Positions 1 through 7,856 of a DNA stretch of 64,000 bases are shown in pieces. The translations under genes were made by a program, and so were the position numbers. Every line of letters starts with the position of its first letter. Within the stretch, counting starts at the first letter, position 1. This stretch comes from an uncultured Lachnospiraceae bacterium (GTDB lineage Bacteria > Bacillota > Clostridia > Lachnospirales > Lachnospiraceae). The notes beneath the pieces were generated by a model. It searched no databases. It saw only the letters and a list, made by a program, of their open reading frames with translations, and was not told the DNA's origin. Location of the stretch: positions 1-64,000 of the forward strand of contig CAKRFU010000013.1 of the NCBI GenBank assembly GCA_934320845.1, given 5' to 3'.

Positions 1-91
1 TGACCAAAGGAACGAAAGCACAGGGATGACAGACAAGGCAAAGTGAAAACTTGTTTTCAGATTTGACTTGTAGTCAGACCGGTATTTGAGT

Positions 92-146
92 GGAATGACA
101 TGAAGTATGCGAAGCATACGAATGACATGGAGCTCAAGTGCTTGAG
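92..146. repeat. Two short palindrome-carrying repeat units
   Basis: Two units in a row each begin with GAATGACATG followed by a small perfect hairpin: GTATGC-GAA-GCATAC at 105-119 and CTCAAG-TG-CTTGAG at 133-146. The leading 14 bases are almost the same in both, while the hairpins differ in sequence. Another hairpin, GAAAAC-TT-GTTTTC, lies just upstream at about 46-59. No open reading frame covers 1-189. The purpose is unknown; they could be the end of an upstream operon or a short dispersed repeat. Confidence 0.45.
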
Positions 147-189
147 TGTAACGAAGGTTCTGATATCTTAGTGAAGAATGAAAATTCTC

Positions 190-218
190 TTGCAATTAAA
201 AGGAAGTCATGATATAAT
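190..218 (+). promoter_or_regulatory. Sigma-A promoter of the tRNA cluster
   Basis: TTGCAA at 190-195 and a perfect TATAAT at 213-218 are separated by 17 bases. The predicted start near 225 lies about 25 bases before tRNA-Asn, as expected for a stable-RNA operon. Confidence 0.75.
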
Positions 219-248
219 CGATATACAGTTTTTAGGGTATAAACCTAA

Positions 249-320
249 TCCTCGATAGCTCAATGGTAGAGCACACGGCTGTTAACCGTGGGGTTGTTGG
301 TTCGAGCCCAACTCGGGGAG
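249..320 (+). tRNA. tRNA-Asn (GTT)
   Basis: A full cloverleaf of 72 bases is visible. The acceptor strands at 249-255 and 313-319 pair with one G-T, the anticodon loop carries GTT, the T arm holds GGTTCGAGCCC, and the discriminator is G. CCA is not encoded. It is the first gene of an Asn-Glu-Cys cluster. Confidence 0.95.
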
Positions 321-350
321 TTTATTTTTTAAAATAAAATATATATTTAT

Positions 351-422
351 GGCTCCATGGTCAAGCGGTTAAGACATCGCCCTTTCACGGCGGTAACACG
401 GGTTCAATTCCCGTTGGAGTCA
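351..422 (+). tRNA. tRNA-Glu (TTC)
   Basis: The acceptor stem GGCTCCA at 351-357 pairs with TGGAGTC at 415-421, the anticodon is TTC inside CCTTTCACGG, and the T loop is GGTTCAATTCC. The discriminator is A and CCA is not encoded. It sits 30 bases after tRNA-Asn. Confidence 0.95.
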
Positions 423-434
423 CTTTTTTGTTAT

Positions 435-505
435 GGCGACTTAGCCAAGTGGTAAGGCATGGGACTGCAACTCCCTGATCATCGGTTCAAATCCGTTAGT
501 CGCCT
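435..505 (+). tRNA. tRNA-Cys (GCA)
   Basis: The acceptor GGCGACT at 435-441 pairs with AGTCGCC at 498-504. The anticodon GCA lies in GGGACTGCAACTCCC, and the discriminator T is the base expected for cysteine tRNAs. It is the last gene of the cluster and is followed within 10 bases by a terminator. Confidence 0.95.
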
Positions 506-511
506 CTATAC

Positions 512-543
512 AGACCTCAATGATTTATCATTGGGGTCTTTTG
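512..543 (+). terminator. Rho-independent terminator of the tRNA cluster
   Basis: AGACCTCAATGAT and ATCATTGGGGTCT form a 13-bp stem with one mismatch and a two-base centre that would open to a larger loop, followed by TTTTGCG. It closes the tRNA transcript before mrnC. Confidence 0.85.
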
Positions 544-651
544 CGTTATAAAAGTTTGCGTTATATAAGAAATTTAATTTATAAGCTAAAAGCTAAATTA
601 GAGAACATAAATTTATGACTATTAAGTTTATTAAATATGGAAAGGAAATGT

Positions 652-1143
652 ATGGAAAAAGAAAATATAACTAAGCTGACAGATGAAGAAAAAAGTAAGG
701 CTGAAAAAAATTTTTTACAGAGTGTGCAGGACACTTTTGGAAAAGGAAAACTTAAACCATCGCAATATTCAGCATTGGGACTTGCTTATATAGGCGATGG
801 AGTTTATGATTTAATAATAAGAACAATAGTGCTTGACCTTGGAAATGGGAAAGTCAAGAATTTTCATCGAATGACAAGTAATATTGTAAAAGCGGAATCA
901 CAGGCGAAAGTAGTTAATGTTATATTAGACAGTCTGACTGATGAAGAAATGGCAATATTTAAACATGGAAGAAATGCAAAATCGGCAACGTCAGCTAAAA
1001 ATGCATCAATAACAGATTACAGGATAGCAACCGGATTTGAGGCACTTATCGGATATTTGTATCTGTCACATAGGATGGACAGAGCGATGGAACTTGTAAA
1101 AGATGGACTTATAAAAACAGAATTGCTTCCATATAAGTTATAA
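652..1143 (+). CDS. mrnC: Mini-ribonuclease III
   Basis: This 163-residue protein matches mini-RNase III, a small RNase III catalytic domain without the double-strand-RNA-binding domain that matures 23S rRNA ends in Firmicutes. The helix with YIGDGVYDLIIR carries the acidic catalytic residues, and the C-terminal part (GYLYLSHRMDRAMEL) is typical. I start at 652 because AAAGGA lies six bases before it; an in-frame ATG at 637 has no such site. It is followed by rlmB and sigH, a conserved Firmicute order (known context), although here 167 bases with a degenerate repeat separate it from rlmB. Confidence 0.92.
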   Translation: MEKENITKLTDEEKSKAEKNFLQSVQDTFGKGKLKPSQYSALGLAYIGDGVYDLIIRTIVLDLGNGKVKNFHRMTSNIVKAESQAKVVNVILDSLTDEEMAIFKHGRNAKSATSAKNASITDYRIATGFEALIGYLYLSHRMDRAMELVKDGLIKTELLPYKL

Positions 1144-1173
1144 TTTAAATGGAAATGATGATGTATAAAAACG

Positions 1174-1265
1174 GAAATATTGGTGCGGCAAAATAAAAAC
1201 ATTGATGCAGCAAAATGAAAGTATCGGTGCGGTAAATAAAACGAAAACATTAATGTGGTAAATAC
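1174..1265. repeat. Four-copy imperfect tandem repeat, about 22 bp
   Basis: The motif TTGGTGCGGCAAAA recurs in degenerate form with its core at 1181, 1203, 1225 and 1251, giving periods of 22, 22 and 26 bases. It fills the gap between mrnC and rlmB and has no hairpin of note. No gene is seen in this gap. Function unknown. Confidence 0.6.
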
Positions 1266-1310
1266 GAGAAAAAATGGTAAATATAATAAAAAATAGAAAG
1301 TGAGGAAAAT

Positions 1311-2060
1311 ATGAGATACGAGGAATTGACAATAGAGGGAAGAAATGCGGTTTTGGAGGCATTCAGAGCCGGAAAAACAATAGATAAACTGTTTGTACTT
1401 GATGGTTGTCAGGATGGACCTGTGCGTACTATTTTGAGAGAAGCCAAAAAGACAGATTGTATAGTTAATTTTGTAAAAAAAGAACGACTCGACCAAATGT
1501 CTGAGACAGGAAAACATCAGGGAGTTATAGCCTATGCAGCAGCGTATGAATACGGAACGGTAGAAGAGATGCTTGAGAATGCGAAGCAAAAGAATGAACA
1601 GCCATTCCTTATTTTGCTGGATAATATCGAAGACCCGCATAATCTCGGTTCTATAATAAGAACGGCAAATCAGGTTGGGGCACATGGAGTTATTATTCCG
1701 AAAAGGCGTGCAGTAGGTCTTACAGCTACGGTTGCAAAGGCATCGGCAGGAGCAATAAATTACACGCCTGTTGCAAAAGTAACAAACCTTGTTAAGACAA
1801 TGGATGAACTTAAAAAGCAGGGAATGTGGTTTGTCTGTGGGGATATGGGTGGAGACAGTATGTATTCACTTGATCTTACAGGACCTATGGGTGTTGTAAT
1901 AGGAAATGAAGGTGAGGGAGTGAGCCGTCTGGTGAAAGAAAATTGCGATTTTGTAGCAACAATACCTATGTTTGGAGATATTGATTCATTGAATGCATCG
2001 GTGGCAATGGGTGTACTTTCATATGAAATTGTAAGACAGAGAATGGCAAAAAAGGGCTGA
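1311..2060 (+). CDS. rlmB: 23S rRNA 2'-O-methyltransferase, RlmB/SpoU family
   Basis: The 249-residue protein has the two-part SpoU layout: an N-terminal substrate-binding domain (about 1-80) and a C-terminal knotted SAM-binding domain. Motif 1 is DNIEDPHNLGSIIRTA, motif 2 is IGNEGEGVS, and motif 3 is SLNASVAMGVLSYE. Such enzymes methylate the 2'-hydroxyl of a guanosine in 23S rRNA. GAGGAAA precedes the ATG. The mrnC-rlmB-sigH order supports the assignment over other SpoU paralogues. The precise target nucleotide is inferred from the family. Confidence 0.9.
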   Translation: MRYEELTIEGRNAVLEAFRAGKTIDKLFVLDGCQDGPVRTILREAKKTDCIVNFVKKERLDQMSETGKHQGVIAYAAAYEYGTVEEMLENAKQKNEQPFLILLDNIEDPHNLGSIIRTANQVGAHGVIIPKRRAVGLTATVAKASAGAINYTPVAKVTNLVKTMDELKKQGMWFVCGDMGGDSMYSLDLTGPMGVVIGNEGEGVSRLVKENCDFVATIPMFGDIDSLNASVAMGVLSYEIVRQRMAKKG

Positions 2061-2109
2061 AATATAAAGGCAAACAGCTTTACTAATGTTTTAGAAAACG
2101 GGGGAAATA

Positions 2110-2709
2110 ATGGAGTTTGAAAAAATGTCTGAAAATGACATAATAAATTTAGCACAAAATAAGGAAGATTCTGCGATGGAGTATCTTCTGGAAAAATATA
2201 AACCTCTTGTCCGTCAGAAAACGAGAAAATTATTTTTGATAGATGGTGATAAGGATGACCTTATTCAGGAAGGAATGATAGGTCTTTTTAAAGCTGTCAG
2301 GGATTATCAGGTTGGGAAGGATGCGGCATTTAGGACATTTGCGGATCTTTGTATATCAAGACAGCTTTATTCAGCAATAAAAAAATCCAACAGACTTAAA
2401 AACCAACCGTTAAATTCTTACATATCAATATATTCTGATGAATTTAATGATGCCGATGAATTGGTGGGAGACAGAACGGTAATATCATCGGGAAATGATA
2501 ATATAGCAAATCCTGAAGCGATTGTGATAGACAGGGAAAGTGCCGTTGATATGCAGAATAAGATGTTTGACAAGCTCAGCAAAATGGAGAGGAAAGTGTT
2601 AAAGAGGTATCTTGAGGGCATGACATATCAGGAGATTGCGGCGGATATGGAGAAATCGCCCAAATCAATTGACAATGCATTGCAGAGGATAAAAGGGAAG
2701 ATTGGGTAG
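2110..2709 (+). CDS. sigH: RNA polymerase sigma-H type factor
   Basis: The 199-residue protein is a sigma-70 family factor of the SigH/Spo0H type. Region 2 reads DLIQEGMIGLFKAVRDY followed by AFRTFADLCISRQL, and region 4 has the helix-turn-helix YQEIAADMEKSPKSIDNALQRI near the C terminus. SigH directs early stationary-phase and sporulation genes in Bacillus and Clostridium (family knowledge). It follows rlmB by 49 bases with GGGGGAA before the ATG, the usual Firmicute position. No clear terminator follows; 2710-2851 holds only AT-rich DNA. Confidence 0.92.
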   Translation: MEFEKMSENDIINLAQNKEDSAMEYLLEKYKPLVRQKTRKLFLIDGDKDDLIQEGMIGLFKAVRDYQVGKDAAFRTFADLCISRQLYSAIKKSNRLKNQPLNSYISIYSDEFNDADELVGDRTVISSGNDNIANPEAIVIDRESAVDMQNKMFDKLSKMERKVLKRYLEGMTYQEIAADMEKSPKSIDNALQRIKGKIG

Positions 2710-2851
2710 AGTGTTATCCCACGAAAAATATTTAAAAATAGCCGTAAAAATATTTAAGAATATAAATTGCTAATTTTATGATTGTATAGTAATATATGTA
2801 ATAAGTGGTAGAGATTTTTAGCGTATAAAAAAGATGGAGAGAAAAATTAGC

Positions 2852-3172
2852 ATGAAGAACATATATAGTACATCAAATTCAGTTGAGGCAGATGCTGTTA
2901 TCAACAAATTAACGGATGAAGGAATACATGCTGATTGCAGGAGAGAAGATAAATTTAATGCAGTATCAGGAAAAAATAATATTGAGTTTAATATATTTGT
3001 TGATGACCGGGAAGCGGACAAGGCTAAAAAACTGATTGATGGAAATGAATATGAACAGTCAAATACATCAACAGCAGGCAGAAAGCGTATGATTGTGAGA
3101 GCAACAGCAATTATAGGTTTAATTTGTGCGGCTGCTGCTATAGTTTTAAGTGTGATTAGTTCGATAATGTAA
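2852..3172 (+). CDS. DUF2007-type small membrane protein
   Basis: This 106-residue protein begins KNIYSTSNSVEADAVINKL, which resembles the DUF2007 (putative signal-transducing) domain, and ends in one transmembrane helix at about residues 82-104. I start at 2852 because GGAGAG lies ten bases upstream and the domain starts right there; an ATG at 2834 overlaps that site. Its biochemical role is not known. It stands alone between sigH and a diguanylate cyclase gene. Confidence 0.65.
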   Translation: MKNIYSTSNSVEADAVINKLTDEGIHADCRREDKFNAVSGKNNIEFNIFVDDREADKAKKLIDGNEYEQSNTSTAGRKRMIVRATAIIGLICAAAAIVLSVISSIM

Positions 3173-3280
3173 TATTAGAGGTGAGGGTTATATTGTTTTG
3201 ACAAAAGGACTTCATAGCATAAAAAGGTTTGAAATTTATTTTGCGGTGGAGAAAGTAATTATAAGGCAAGAGGAGCAATA

Positions 3281-4417
3281 ATGGAAAGATATAAAAAAAC
3301 TTTATGCCAGATATTTGGAAAAAGTCCGATTAGTGATGAAAAAGATGTAGCCCAGAACATTTATACATTTCGTTTTGTATTATTTTGTATGGTTATTTAT
3401 TCTGTTGAAAATGTCATGAATATGTTTGGAATATTTATTGTTGATAAAAAGATATTTATGACAGGATATGTAGCAGCATGTTTTTTTGCAGTTGTACATA
3501 TCACTCTTTTGCTGGCACTTGGGCTTGAACATCATCTGACTAAGTATGTGAGCATTGCAGCGATTATGTGTGTCATTGTTTCGGCGAGCATTTCACTTAC
3601 ATATCATATGGTGATTATTATTATGATTCCGCTTGTTATTGCAGGGATGTACACATCAAAAAGAATATCGGTCTATACATTTATACTTACGATTATAAGC
3701 ATTGTATTAAGTACATATGGTGGTTATTATTTTGGAATATGCGATGCGAATATGGCACTTTTGACGGCAACATCTATAGGAAATCTTGATAAAAACGGAA
3801 TTTTTCAGATGAGTCAGATAAATCCAAATCCCGTATTGACAATAGGTTTGTATTTTGTGATACCGAGATGTCTTTTAGCCGTTGCATTTGCGTATGTTTC
3901 CAACAGCGTTAATATAATTATCAGAAAATCGCAGAAGAAAGCTGTAAAAATGGAAATTAAAGCAAGTAAAGATGACATGACGGGCTTGTATAACAAAAAT
4001 AAACTGCTTTCACTTGTGGAAGATAAGTCGTATGATTATCAGGATATAGCCGTTGTTTACTGGGATGTAAACAAGCTGAAATATGTAAATGATAATTACG
4101 GGCATCTGGCAGGTGACAGGCTTATTATGAAAGTTGCAGAGTCGATTCTTAAGGTTGCAAAAGAAGATAGTGTTGCTTTTCGTTACGGCGGTGATGAATT
4201 TCTGATGATAATCAGAAAGGGAACTGAAAAGATGGCAGAAGAACTTATAGAAATATGGAAAAAAGAACTTGAGAATCTGAGTATGGATTGTGATTTTCCT
4301 GTTTCTGCATCGGTGGGATATGCTATTGGGAAAAAAGAGTGCTTAAAAGATGTTATCGCAATTGCGGATCACAATATGTATTTATGTAAACAGAAAGCAC
4401 ATGACGAGAGGATTTAA
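3281..4417 (+). CDS. Membrane-bound diguanylate cyclase
   Basis: The 378-residue protein has about six N-terminal transmembrane helices (residues 25-215) and a C-terminal GGDEF domain (about 225-378) with an intact GGDEF motif at 303-307. The DxxTGLYNK start of the domain and GYAIGKKE near its end are also typical. It should make cyclic di-GMP from two GTP. No RxxD inhibitory site is seen upstream of the active site, so product feedback may be absent. GAGGAG precedes the ATG. The flagellar genes downstream make a link to motility plausible, but that is inference. Confidence 0.88.
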   Translation: MERYKKTLCQIFGKSPISDEKDVAQNIYTFRFVLFCMVIYSVENVMNMFGIFIVDKKIFMTGYVAACFFAVVHITLLLALGLEHHLTKYVSIAAIMCVIVSASISLTYHMVIIIMIPLVIAGMYTSKRISVYTFILTIISIVLSTYGGYYFGICDANMALLTATSIGNLDKNGIFQMSQINPNPVLTIGLYFVIPRCLLAVAFAYVSNSVNIIIRKSQKKAVKMEIKASKDDMTGLYNKNKLLSLVEDKSYDYQDIAVVYWDVNKLKYVNDNYGHLAGDRLIMKVAESILKVAKEDSVAFRYGGDEFLMIIRKGTEKMAEELIEIWKKELENLSMDCDFPVSASVGYAIGKKECLKDVIAIADHNMYLCKQKAHDERI

Positions 4418-4463
4418 AAAAGATTTCTGTCTGAATTTATAACTATAGAATTTATGCAAATAA

Positions 4464-4503
4464 AAAATGTAACACAATGGATATTGTGTTACATTTTTTT
4501 ATT
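4464..4503. repeat. Left arm of 40-bp inverted repeat; also a terminator
   Basis: This arm holds a perfect 11-bp dyad, TGTAACACAAT and ATTGTGTTACA, around GGAT, framed by A and T runs, so it can also end transcription on either strand. Its reverse complement matches 5550-5589 at 39 of 40 positions. Dyad arms around an asymmetric centre are what tyrosine recombinase crossover sites look like. It lies 46 bases after the diguanylate cyclase gene and 84 bases before the recombinase gene. Confidence 0.85.
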
Positions 4504-4586
4504 ACACATTATTTATCGGCAGTCAAATTGGAAACTTTAGCTTTTTTTTTAATAAAATTAAAAATTGAAAGGATAGATTCGTAAAA

Positions 4587-5186
4587 ATGAAAATTACTCA
4601 GCCGATACGTGATATTGTGGAGTTAAAAAAGATAAAAAAATATTATCGTGAGGTGAAACCAAATAAAAGGAATTCTCTTCTTATTACATGTGGACTTAAT
4701 ACTGCTTTGCGCATTTCTGATATTTTAAAACTCAGGTGGAAGGATGTGTATAATGAAAATTTGCTGTCGTTTAAATCACATATCGATATTAGAGAACAGA
4801 AAACAGGTAAAAAAACAACGGTTTTTATAAATAATAATTTAAAAGAAGCATTGGCTTCATTTCTTAAAGATATAATTGCAAAGAAAGGAAAACTGTGTGA
4901 GGTAATGGAACAATTTATTTTTCTTGGTCAGAAATCCATTGATAAGCCTATCAGCAGGATTCAGGCGTTTCGCATAATATCAGAAGCGGCAGAAAAATGT
5001 CTGCTCAGTCATAAAGTAAGCTGCCATTCGCTCAGAAAAACATTTGGGTATCATGCATGGAAAAAAGGGGTGTCTCCGGCACTTTTGACAAGCATTTATA
5101 ATCATTCTTCATATAAAATTACGACAAGGTATCTTGGAATAGATCAGGATGATAGAGATGAAGTTTTTGAACTCGTGAATTTGTAG
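4587..5186 (+). CDS. FimB/FimE-sized tyrosine recombinase
   Basis: The 199-residue protein is a tyrosine site-specific recombinase reduced to the catalytic domain. All key residues can be placed: R42 (TALRISD), K72 (QKTGKK), H147 and R150 (HSLRKTF), H173 (NHSS) and the nucleophile Y182. Only about 40 residues precede the first arginine, as in FimB and FimE, whereas XerC and phage integrases have a full N-terminal arm domain. Its gene lies between the two arms of a 40-bp inverted repeat (4464-4503, 5550-5589). Recombination between them would invert it. No phage or conjugation genes are near. The ribosome binding site (AAAGGA) is weakly placed, 13 bases before the ATG. Confidence 0.88.
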   Translation: MKITQPIRDIVELKKIKKYYREVKPNKRNSLLITCGLNTALRISDILKLRWKDVYNENLLSFKSHIDIREQKTGKKTTVFINNNLKEALASFLKDIIAKKGKLCEVMEQFIFLGQKSIDKPISRIQAFRIISEAAEKCLLSHKVSCHSLRKTFGYHAWKKGVSPALLTSIYNHSSYKITTRYLGIDQDDRDEVFELVNL

Positions 5187-5196
5187 TAAAAAAATA

Positions 5197-5236
5197 ATGA
5201 TGCAAGGGTAAAAATACTTTTTAGCCCCAACATCAT
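5197..5236. repeat. Dispersed palindromic repeat, copy 1
   Basis: A 40-bp imperfect palindrome runs from ATGATG to CATCAT, with GGGTAAAAA and TTTTTAGCCCC on either side of the centre TAC. Similar sequences occur at 15656, 42279, 44090 and 60460, always between genes. It begins ten bases after the recombinase stop codon and could act as its terminator. This looks like a short REP or MITE type family. Confidence 0.65.
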
Positions 5237-5355
5237 AAATAAAGCTGTTTTATAGACACAAAATTTTAAATGTGCAGTTTTAGCTGTGTGTTGCACCGCA
5301 GAGACGGGCAATAATAAAATTTAAATTTTGGGTCTGTTTGTTGTGTAAAAAATCT

Positions 5356-5435
5356 AATATTCAAATGTAATATATCAGTAATAGTCCTAAAAAACAATAT
5401 TCAAATGCAGTATATCAATAACAGTTCTAAAAAAA
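5356..5435. repeat. Two imperfect 40-bp tandem repeats
   Basis: AATATTCAAATG starts each unit at 5356 and 5396, followed by the shared pattern of TATATCA, a T-A-CAG/T stretch and TCCTAAAAAA with a few differences. The units lie inside the inverted-repeat cassette, in 363 bases (5187-5549) that hold no gene. The rest of that stretch is AT-rich and I cannot call a promoter in it with confidence. Confidence 0.6.
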
Positions 5436-5549
5436 TCTTATATTAAATAATTTTATAATAATAATTTCAATTTTTTCAAAATAATTCAGTTTCAAATTGT
5501 GTTTCCAGATTTAAATCTAAAAATATATTAATTTCATTTTCAAAAAAAT

Positions 5550-5589
5550 AATAAAAAAATGTAACACAATATCCATTCTGTTACATTTT
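5550..5589. repeat. Right arm of 40-bp inverted repeat
   Basis: This arm is the inverted copy of 4464-4503 with a single mismatch, a C in place of G at 5578. It keeps TGTAACACAAT on its left side, while the right dyad arm reads CTGTTACA. The central ATCC is inverted relative to the GGAT of the other copy. It lies 141 bases upstream of csrA. Confidence 0.85.
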
Positions 5590-5639
5590 CATTTACAAGG
5601 CAAGGATATAGCAGTTTTGGATTATAAATAATGTTTCCC

Positions 5640-5668
5640 TAAATGCTTATTTTAATTCAACCTGATAA
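5640..5668 (+). promoter_or_regulatory. Weak sigma-D-like promoter candidate before csrA
   Basis: TAAA at 5640-5643 and CCTGATAA at 5661-5668 resemble the flagellar sigma factor consensus (TAAA and GCCGATAA), but the 17-base spacer is longer than the usual 14-16 and two -10 bases differ. It lies between the right inverted-repeat arm and csrA. A 10-bp inverted repeat (TTTTAATTCA at 5650 and its complement at 5684) overlaps it. Confidence 0.3.
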
Positions 5669-5730
5669 AAATGAAAAATAAGCTGAATTAAAAAAGACTG
5701 CCAGACAATGAATACAAGGAGGTAATGTGA

Positions 5731-5964
5731 ATGTTAAGACTTTCTATTGAAAACAAAGAGTATCTGATGGTTGGTGATGACGTGAAAATTATTTTTCTTG
5801 GTGGTACGGGAAATCATCACAGAATAATGATTGATGCACCTAAAGATGTGAAGATAGTCAGAAGCAAGGCTCTCAGAAAGCATATGAAAGAAAACGGGAT
5901 AGAGTTTGAAGCACCTTCTTACTATGAAGAAAAAGAGCACCCGGAGAAATACCGCAGGAAGTAA
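5731..5964 (+). CDS. csrA: CsrA family RNA-binding regulator (divergent)
   Basis: The 77-residue protein fits CsrA in size and in its core: GDDVKIIFL, then HRIMIDAPKDVKIVR, with R44 at the place of the conserved RNA-contact arginine. CsrA binds GGA in mRNA leaders and represses flagellin translation in Bacillus (family knowledge). The first strand is unusual: it starts MLRLSIENKE instead of the MLVLTRKxGE pattern, and the C-terminal tail is long and charged. AAGGAGG lies eight bases before the ATG. Flagellin follows directly, the same arrangement as csrA-hag in Bacillus. fliW is not in the window, so its protein antagonist must lie elsewhere or be absent. Confidence 0.85.
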   Translation: MLRLSIENKEYLMVGDDVKIIFLGGTGNHHRIMIDAPKDVKIVRSKALRKHMKENGIEFEAPSYYEEKEHPEKYRRK

Positions 5965-5970
5965 AAAGTT

Positions 5971-6030
5971 ATTAAGAAATTAATTTTGATATTAAGAAAT
6001 TACATTTGATATTAAGAAATTACTTTTAAT
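5971..6030. repeat. Three 20-bp direct repeats between csrA and flagellin
   Basis: ATTAAGAAATTA followed by eight variable bases repeats exactly in period at 5971, 5991 and 6011. The repeats start seven bases after the csrA stop codon and lie upstream of the flagellin leader. They could be protein-binding sites or simple slippage; nothing in the sequence decides. Confidence 0.7.
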
Positions 6031-6142
6031 GCGGATGATTTAAGTTTTATTAGTTTGATAATGAATCAGTGAACCTAGGCATTGATTTTATTATATATAA
6101 AAATAAAAAATACAAAGCAGATTTTAGAATACGCTTTCAAAC

Positions 6143-6213
6143 GGATTTGGAGCGTAGGGCAAGTTGCCTGCCGCACTACAGGTGCGGATGGTAACGGAAA
6201 AACACGGAGGTAA
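6143..6213 (+). promoter_or_regulatory. Structured flagellin leader with candidate CsrA sites
   Basis: The leader holds a perfect hairpin, CCGCAC-TACAG-GTGCGG at 6171-6187, and a smaller one around GGCAAGTTGCC. GGA triplets, the core of CsrA sites, occur at 6143, 6149, 6186, 6196 and within the ribosome binding site ACGGAGG at 6204-6210. A CsrA bound there would block initiation, as in the Bacillus hag leader. The transcription start was not identified. Confidence 0.5.
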
Positions 6214-6218
6214 TTATT

Positions 6219-7856
6219 ATGGCAATGATAGTACAGCACAATATGTCAGCAATGAATGCTAACAGAATGTTAGGAGTAACAAGCAGCTCGCTTTCAAAAT
6301 CAACAGAAAAACTTTCTTCTGGTTATAGAATTAACCGTGCAGCAGATGATGCGGCAGGACTTTCTATTTCAGAGAAGATGAGAAGCCAGATTCGTGGCCT
6401 AAACAAAGCTTCTGACAATGCACAGGATGGTATCTCGCTTATACAGACAGCAGAAGGTGCATTAAATGAATCTCACTCAATTCTTCAGAGAATGAGAGAG
6501 CTTTCAGTACAGGCATCAAACGGTACAGAGACAGATGACGATAGAGAGGCAGTACAGAAGGAAATCGAGCAGCTTCAGGATGAGCTTACAAGAATTTCAA
6601 GCACTACAGAGTTTAATACAATGAAGCTTCTTGATGGTTCTTTGGCTGGACCACAGGGCGTTTCAAAAGGTTCTAATCAGACAATCGGAGGTCAGGTAGC
6701 AAACTTAAAAGCAGCAGAAACAGGCATGACACCAGGTAAAAATACATCTGCTGCTACACCTGCTAATTTCTTTGCAAAAGAAACTATAAAGATTGATGGT
6801 GCAGAAATTACTGTAGACTGGACTACTCTTACAAGTGAAGAAAAAGCTGCATTAAAGCAGGACTGGACAACAGGGTCAGATAGTTCAAAAGCAAGCAAAG
6901 CTGCTACAATCATGCAGGATAAGATTAATGAAGCTATTGATAATAGCGGACTTGGAGTGGCACATGTCACTGTAAAATCATCTGTAACAGGTGGTGCAGC
7001 AAGCTTTAATATTAAATCAGGCTCAGAAGGAACTGACTCTAAAATTGATATTAACGGTGGTACTGCTGGAGATGCTGTATTAAGTGCAACTTTAGGCGAT
7101 AGTGGTGCTATAACAGGTACAACAAAATATAGTGGTGATGGTGTAGCTGTTACAGAGAAGTTTTATATGAATATCAATGGTCAGTCATTGGTAGTAACAC
7201 CAACAGCAGTAACTAATGGAGATGCTATGTCAACTGTTGCAACAAATCTTGCAACAGACATAAATAAGGCAATAGATGCATACAATAAAGATCGTGATGA
7301 TGCTGATCAGTTGAAAAATGTGACAGTTGATGTTTCAAAGGATGGTCGTCTTGTAGTGAGCAGTGAGAGTGGTTCTGTTTCATTTGAAGATTTTGGAACA
7401 GGTGAAGCTGCTAAAAAGCTCGGTCTTGATGCTTCTGCTACTAAGACAGCAGCAAATGGTGGAATGACACTTCAGATTGGTGCAAACGAAGGTCAGACAA
7501 TGAACTTTGGCATTGAGGACATGAGTGCAGCAGCACTTGGTGTTGATGGTGGTAAAGTTGACATTGCTTCTCAGTCAGGAGCACAGAAGGCTACTACAAC
7601 TATTGATGCAGCTATCAAGAAAGTATCTGAACAGAGAAGTAAACTCGGTGCTGTTCAGAACCGTCTTGAGCATACAATAGCAAACCTTGATACAGCTTCT
7701 GAGAATACTCAGACATCAGAGTCTCGTATCCGTGATACAGATATGGCTGAAGAAATGGTTGCATACAGCAAGAATAACATTCTTTTACAGGCAGGTCAGT
7801 CTATGCTTGCACAGGCTAATCAGTCTAACCAGGGTGTACTTTCACTTCTTCAGTAA
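6219..7856 (+). CDS. hag: Flagellin
   Basis: The 545-residue protein has both conserved flagellin ends. The N-terminal D0/D1 part (about 1-145) includes [26 protein letters not shown] and [10 protein letters not shown], the last being the region recognised by TLR5 in related flagellins. The C-terminal part (about 450-545) includes [12 protein letters not shown] and ends QGVLSLLQ. Between them about 300 variable residues rich in T, S, G and D form surface domains, making it far longer than Bacillus Hag. CGGAGG precedes the ATG by nine bases. It is the only flagellar structural gene in the window. Upstream csrA and the leader structure suggest translational control. Confidence 0.96.
   Translation: MAMIVQHNMSAMNANRMLGVTSSSLSKSTEKLSSGYRINRAADDAAGLSISEKMRSQIRGLNKASDNAQDGISLIQTAEGALNESHSILQRMRELSVQASNGTETDDDREAVQKEIEQLQDELTRISSTTEFNTMKLLDGSLAGPQGVSKGSNQTIGGQVANLKAAETGMTPGKNTSAATPANFFAKETIKIDGAEITVDWTTLTSEEKAALKQDWTTGSDSSKASKAATIMQDKINEAIDNSGLGVAHVTVKSSVTGGAASFNIKSGSEGTDSKIDINGGTAGDAVLSATLGDSGAITGTTKYSGDGVAVTEKFYMNINGQSLVVTPTAVTNGDAMSTVATNLATDINKAIDAYNKDRDDADQLKNVTVDVSKDGRLVVSSESGSVSFEDFGTGEAAKKLGLDASATKTAANGGMTLQIGANEGQTMNFGIEDMSAAALGVDGGKVDIASQSGAQKATTTIDAAIKKVSEQRSKLGAVQNRLEHTIANLDTASENTQTSESRIRDTDMAEEMVAYSKNNILLQAGQSMLAQANQSNQGVLSLLQ

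Noticed and set aside
1017..1685. 222-residue frame on the minus strand across mrnC and rlmB
   Set aside because: It is opposite two well-supported genes, has no ribosome binding site and is rich in F, Y, I, L and S as expected for the complement of AT-rich coding DNA.
4587..5186. Prophage or conjugative-element integrase
   Set aside because: The protein lacks the arm-binding domain, no phage or transfer genes are near, and the flanking repeats are inverted rather than direct, so excision of an element is not expected.
5971..6030. CRISPR array
   Set aside because: The repeats are contiguous 20-mers without unique spacers, and no cas genes are in the window.
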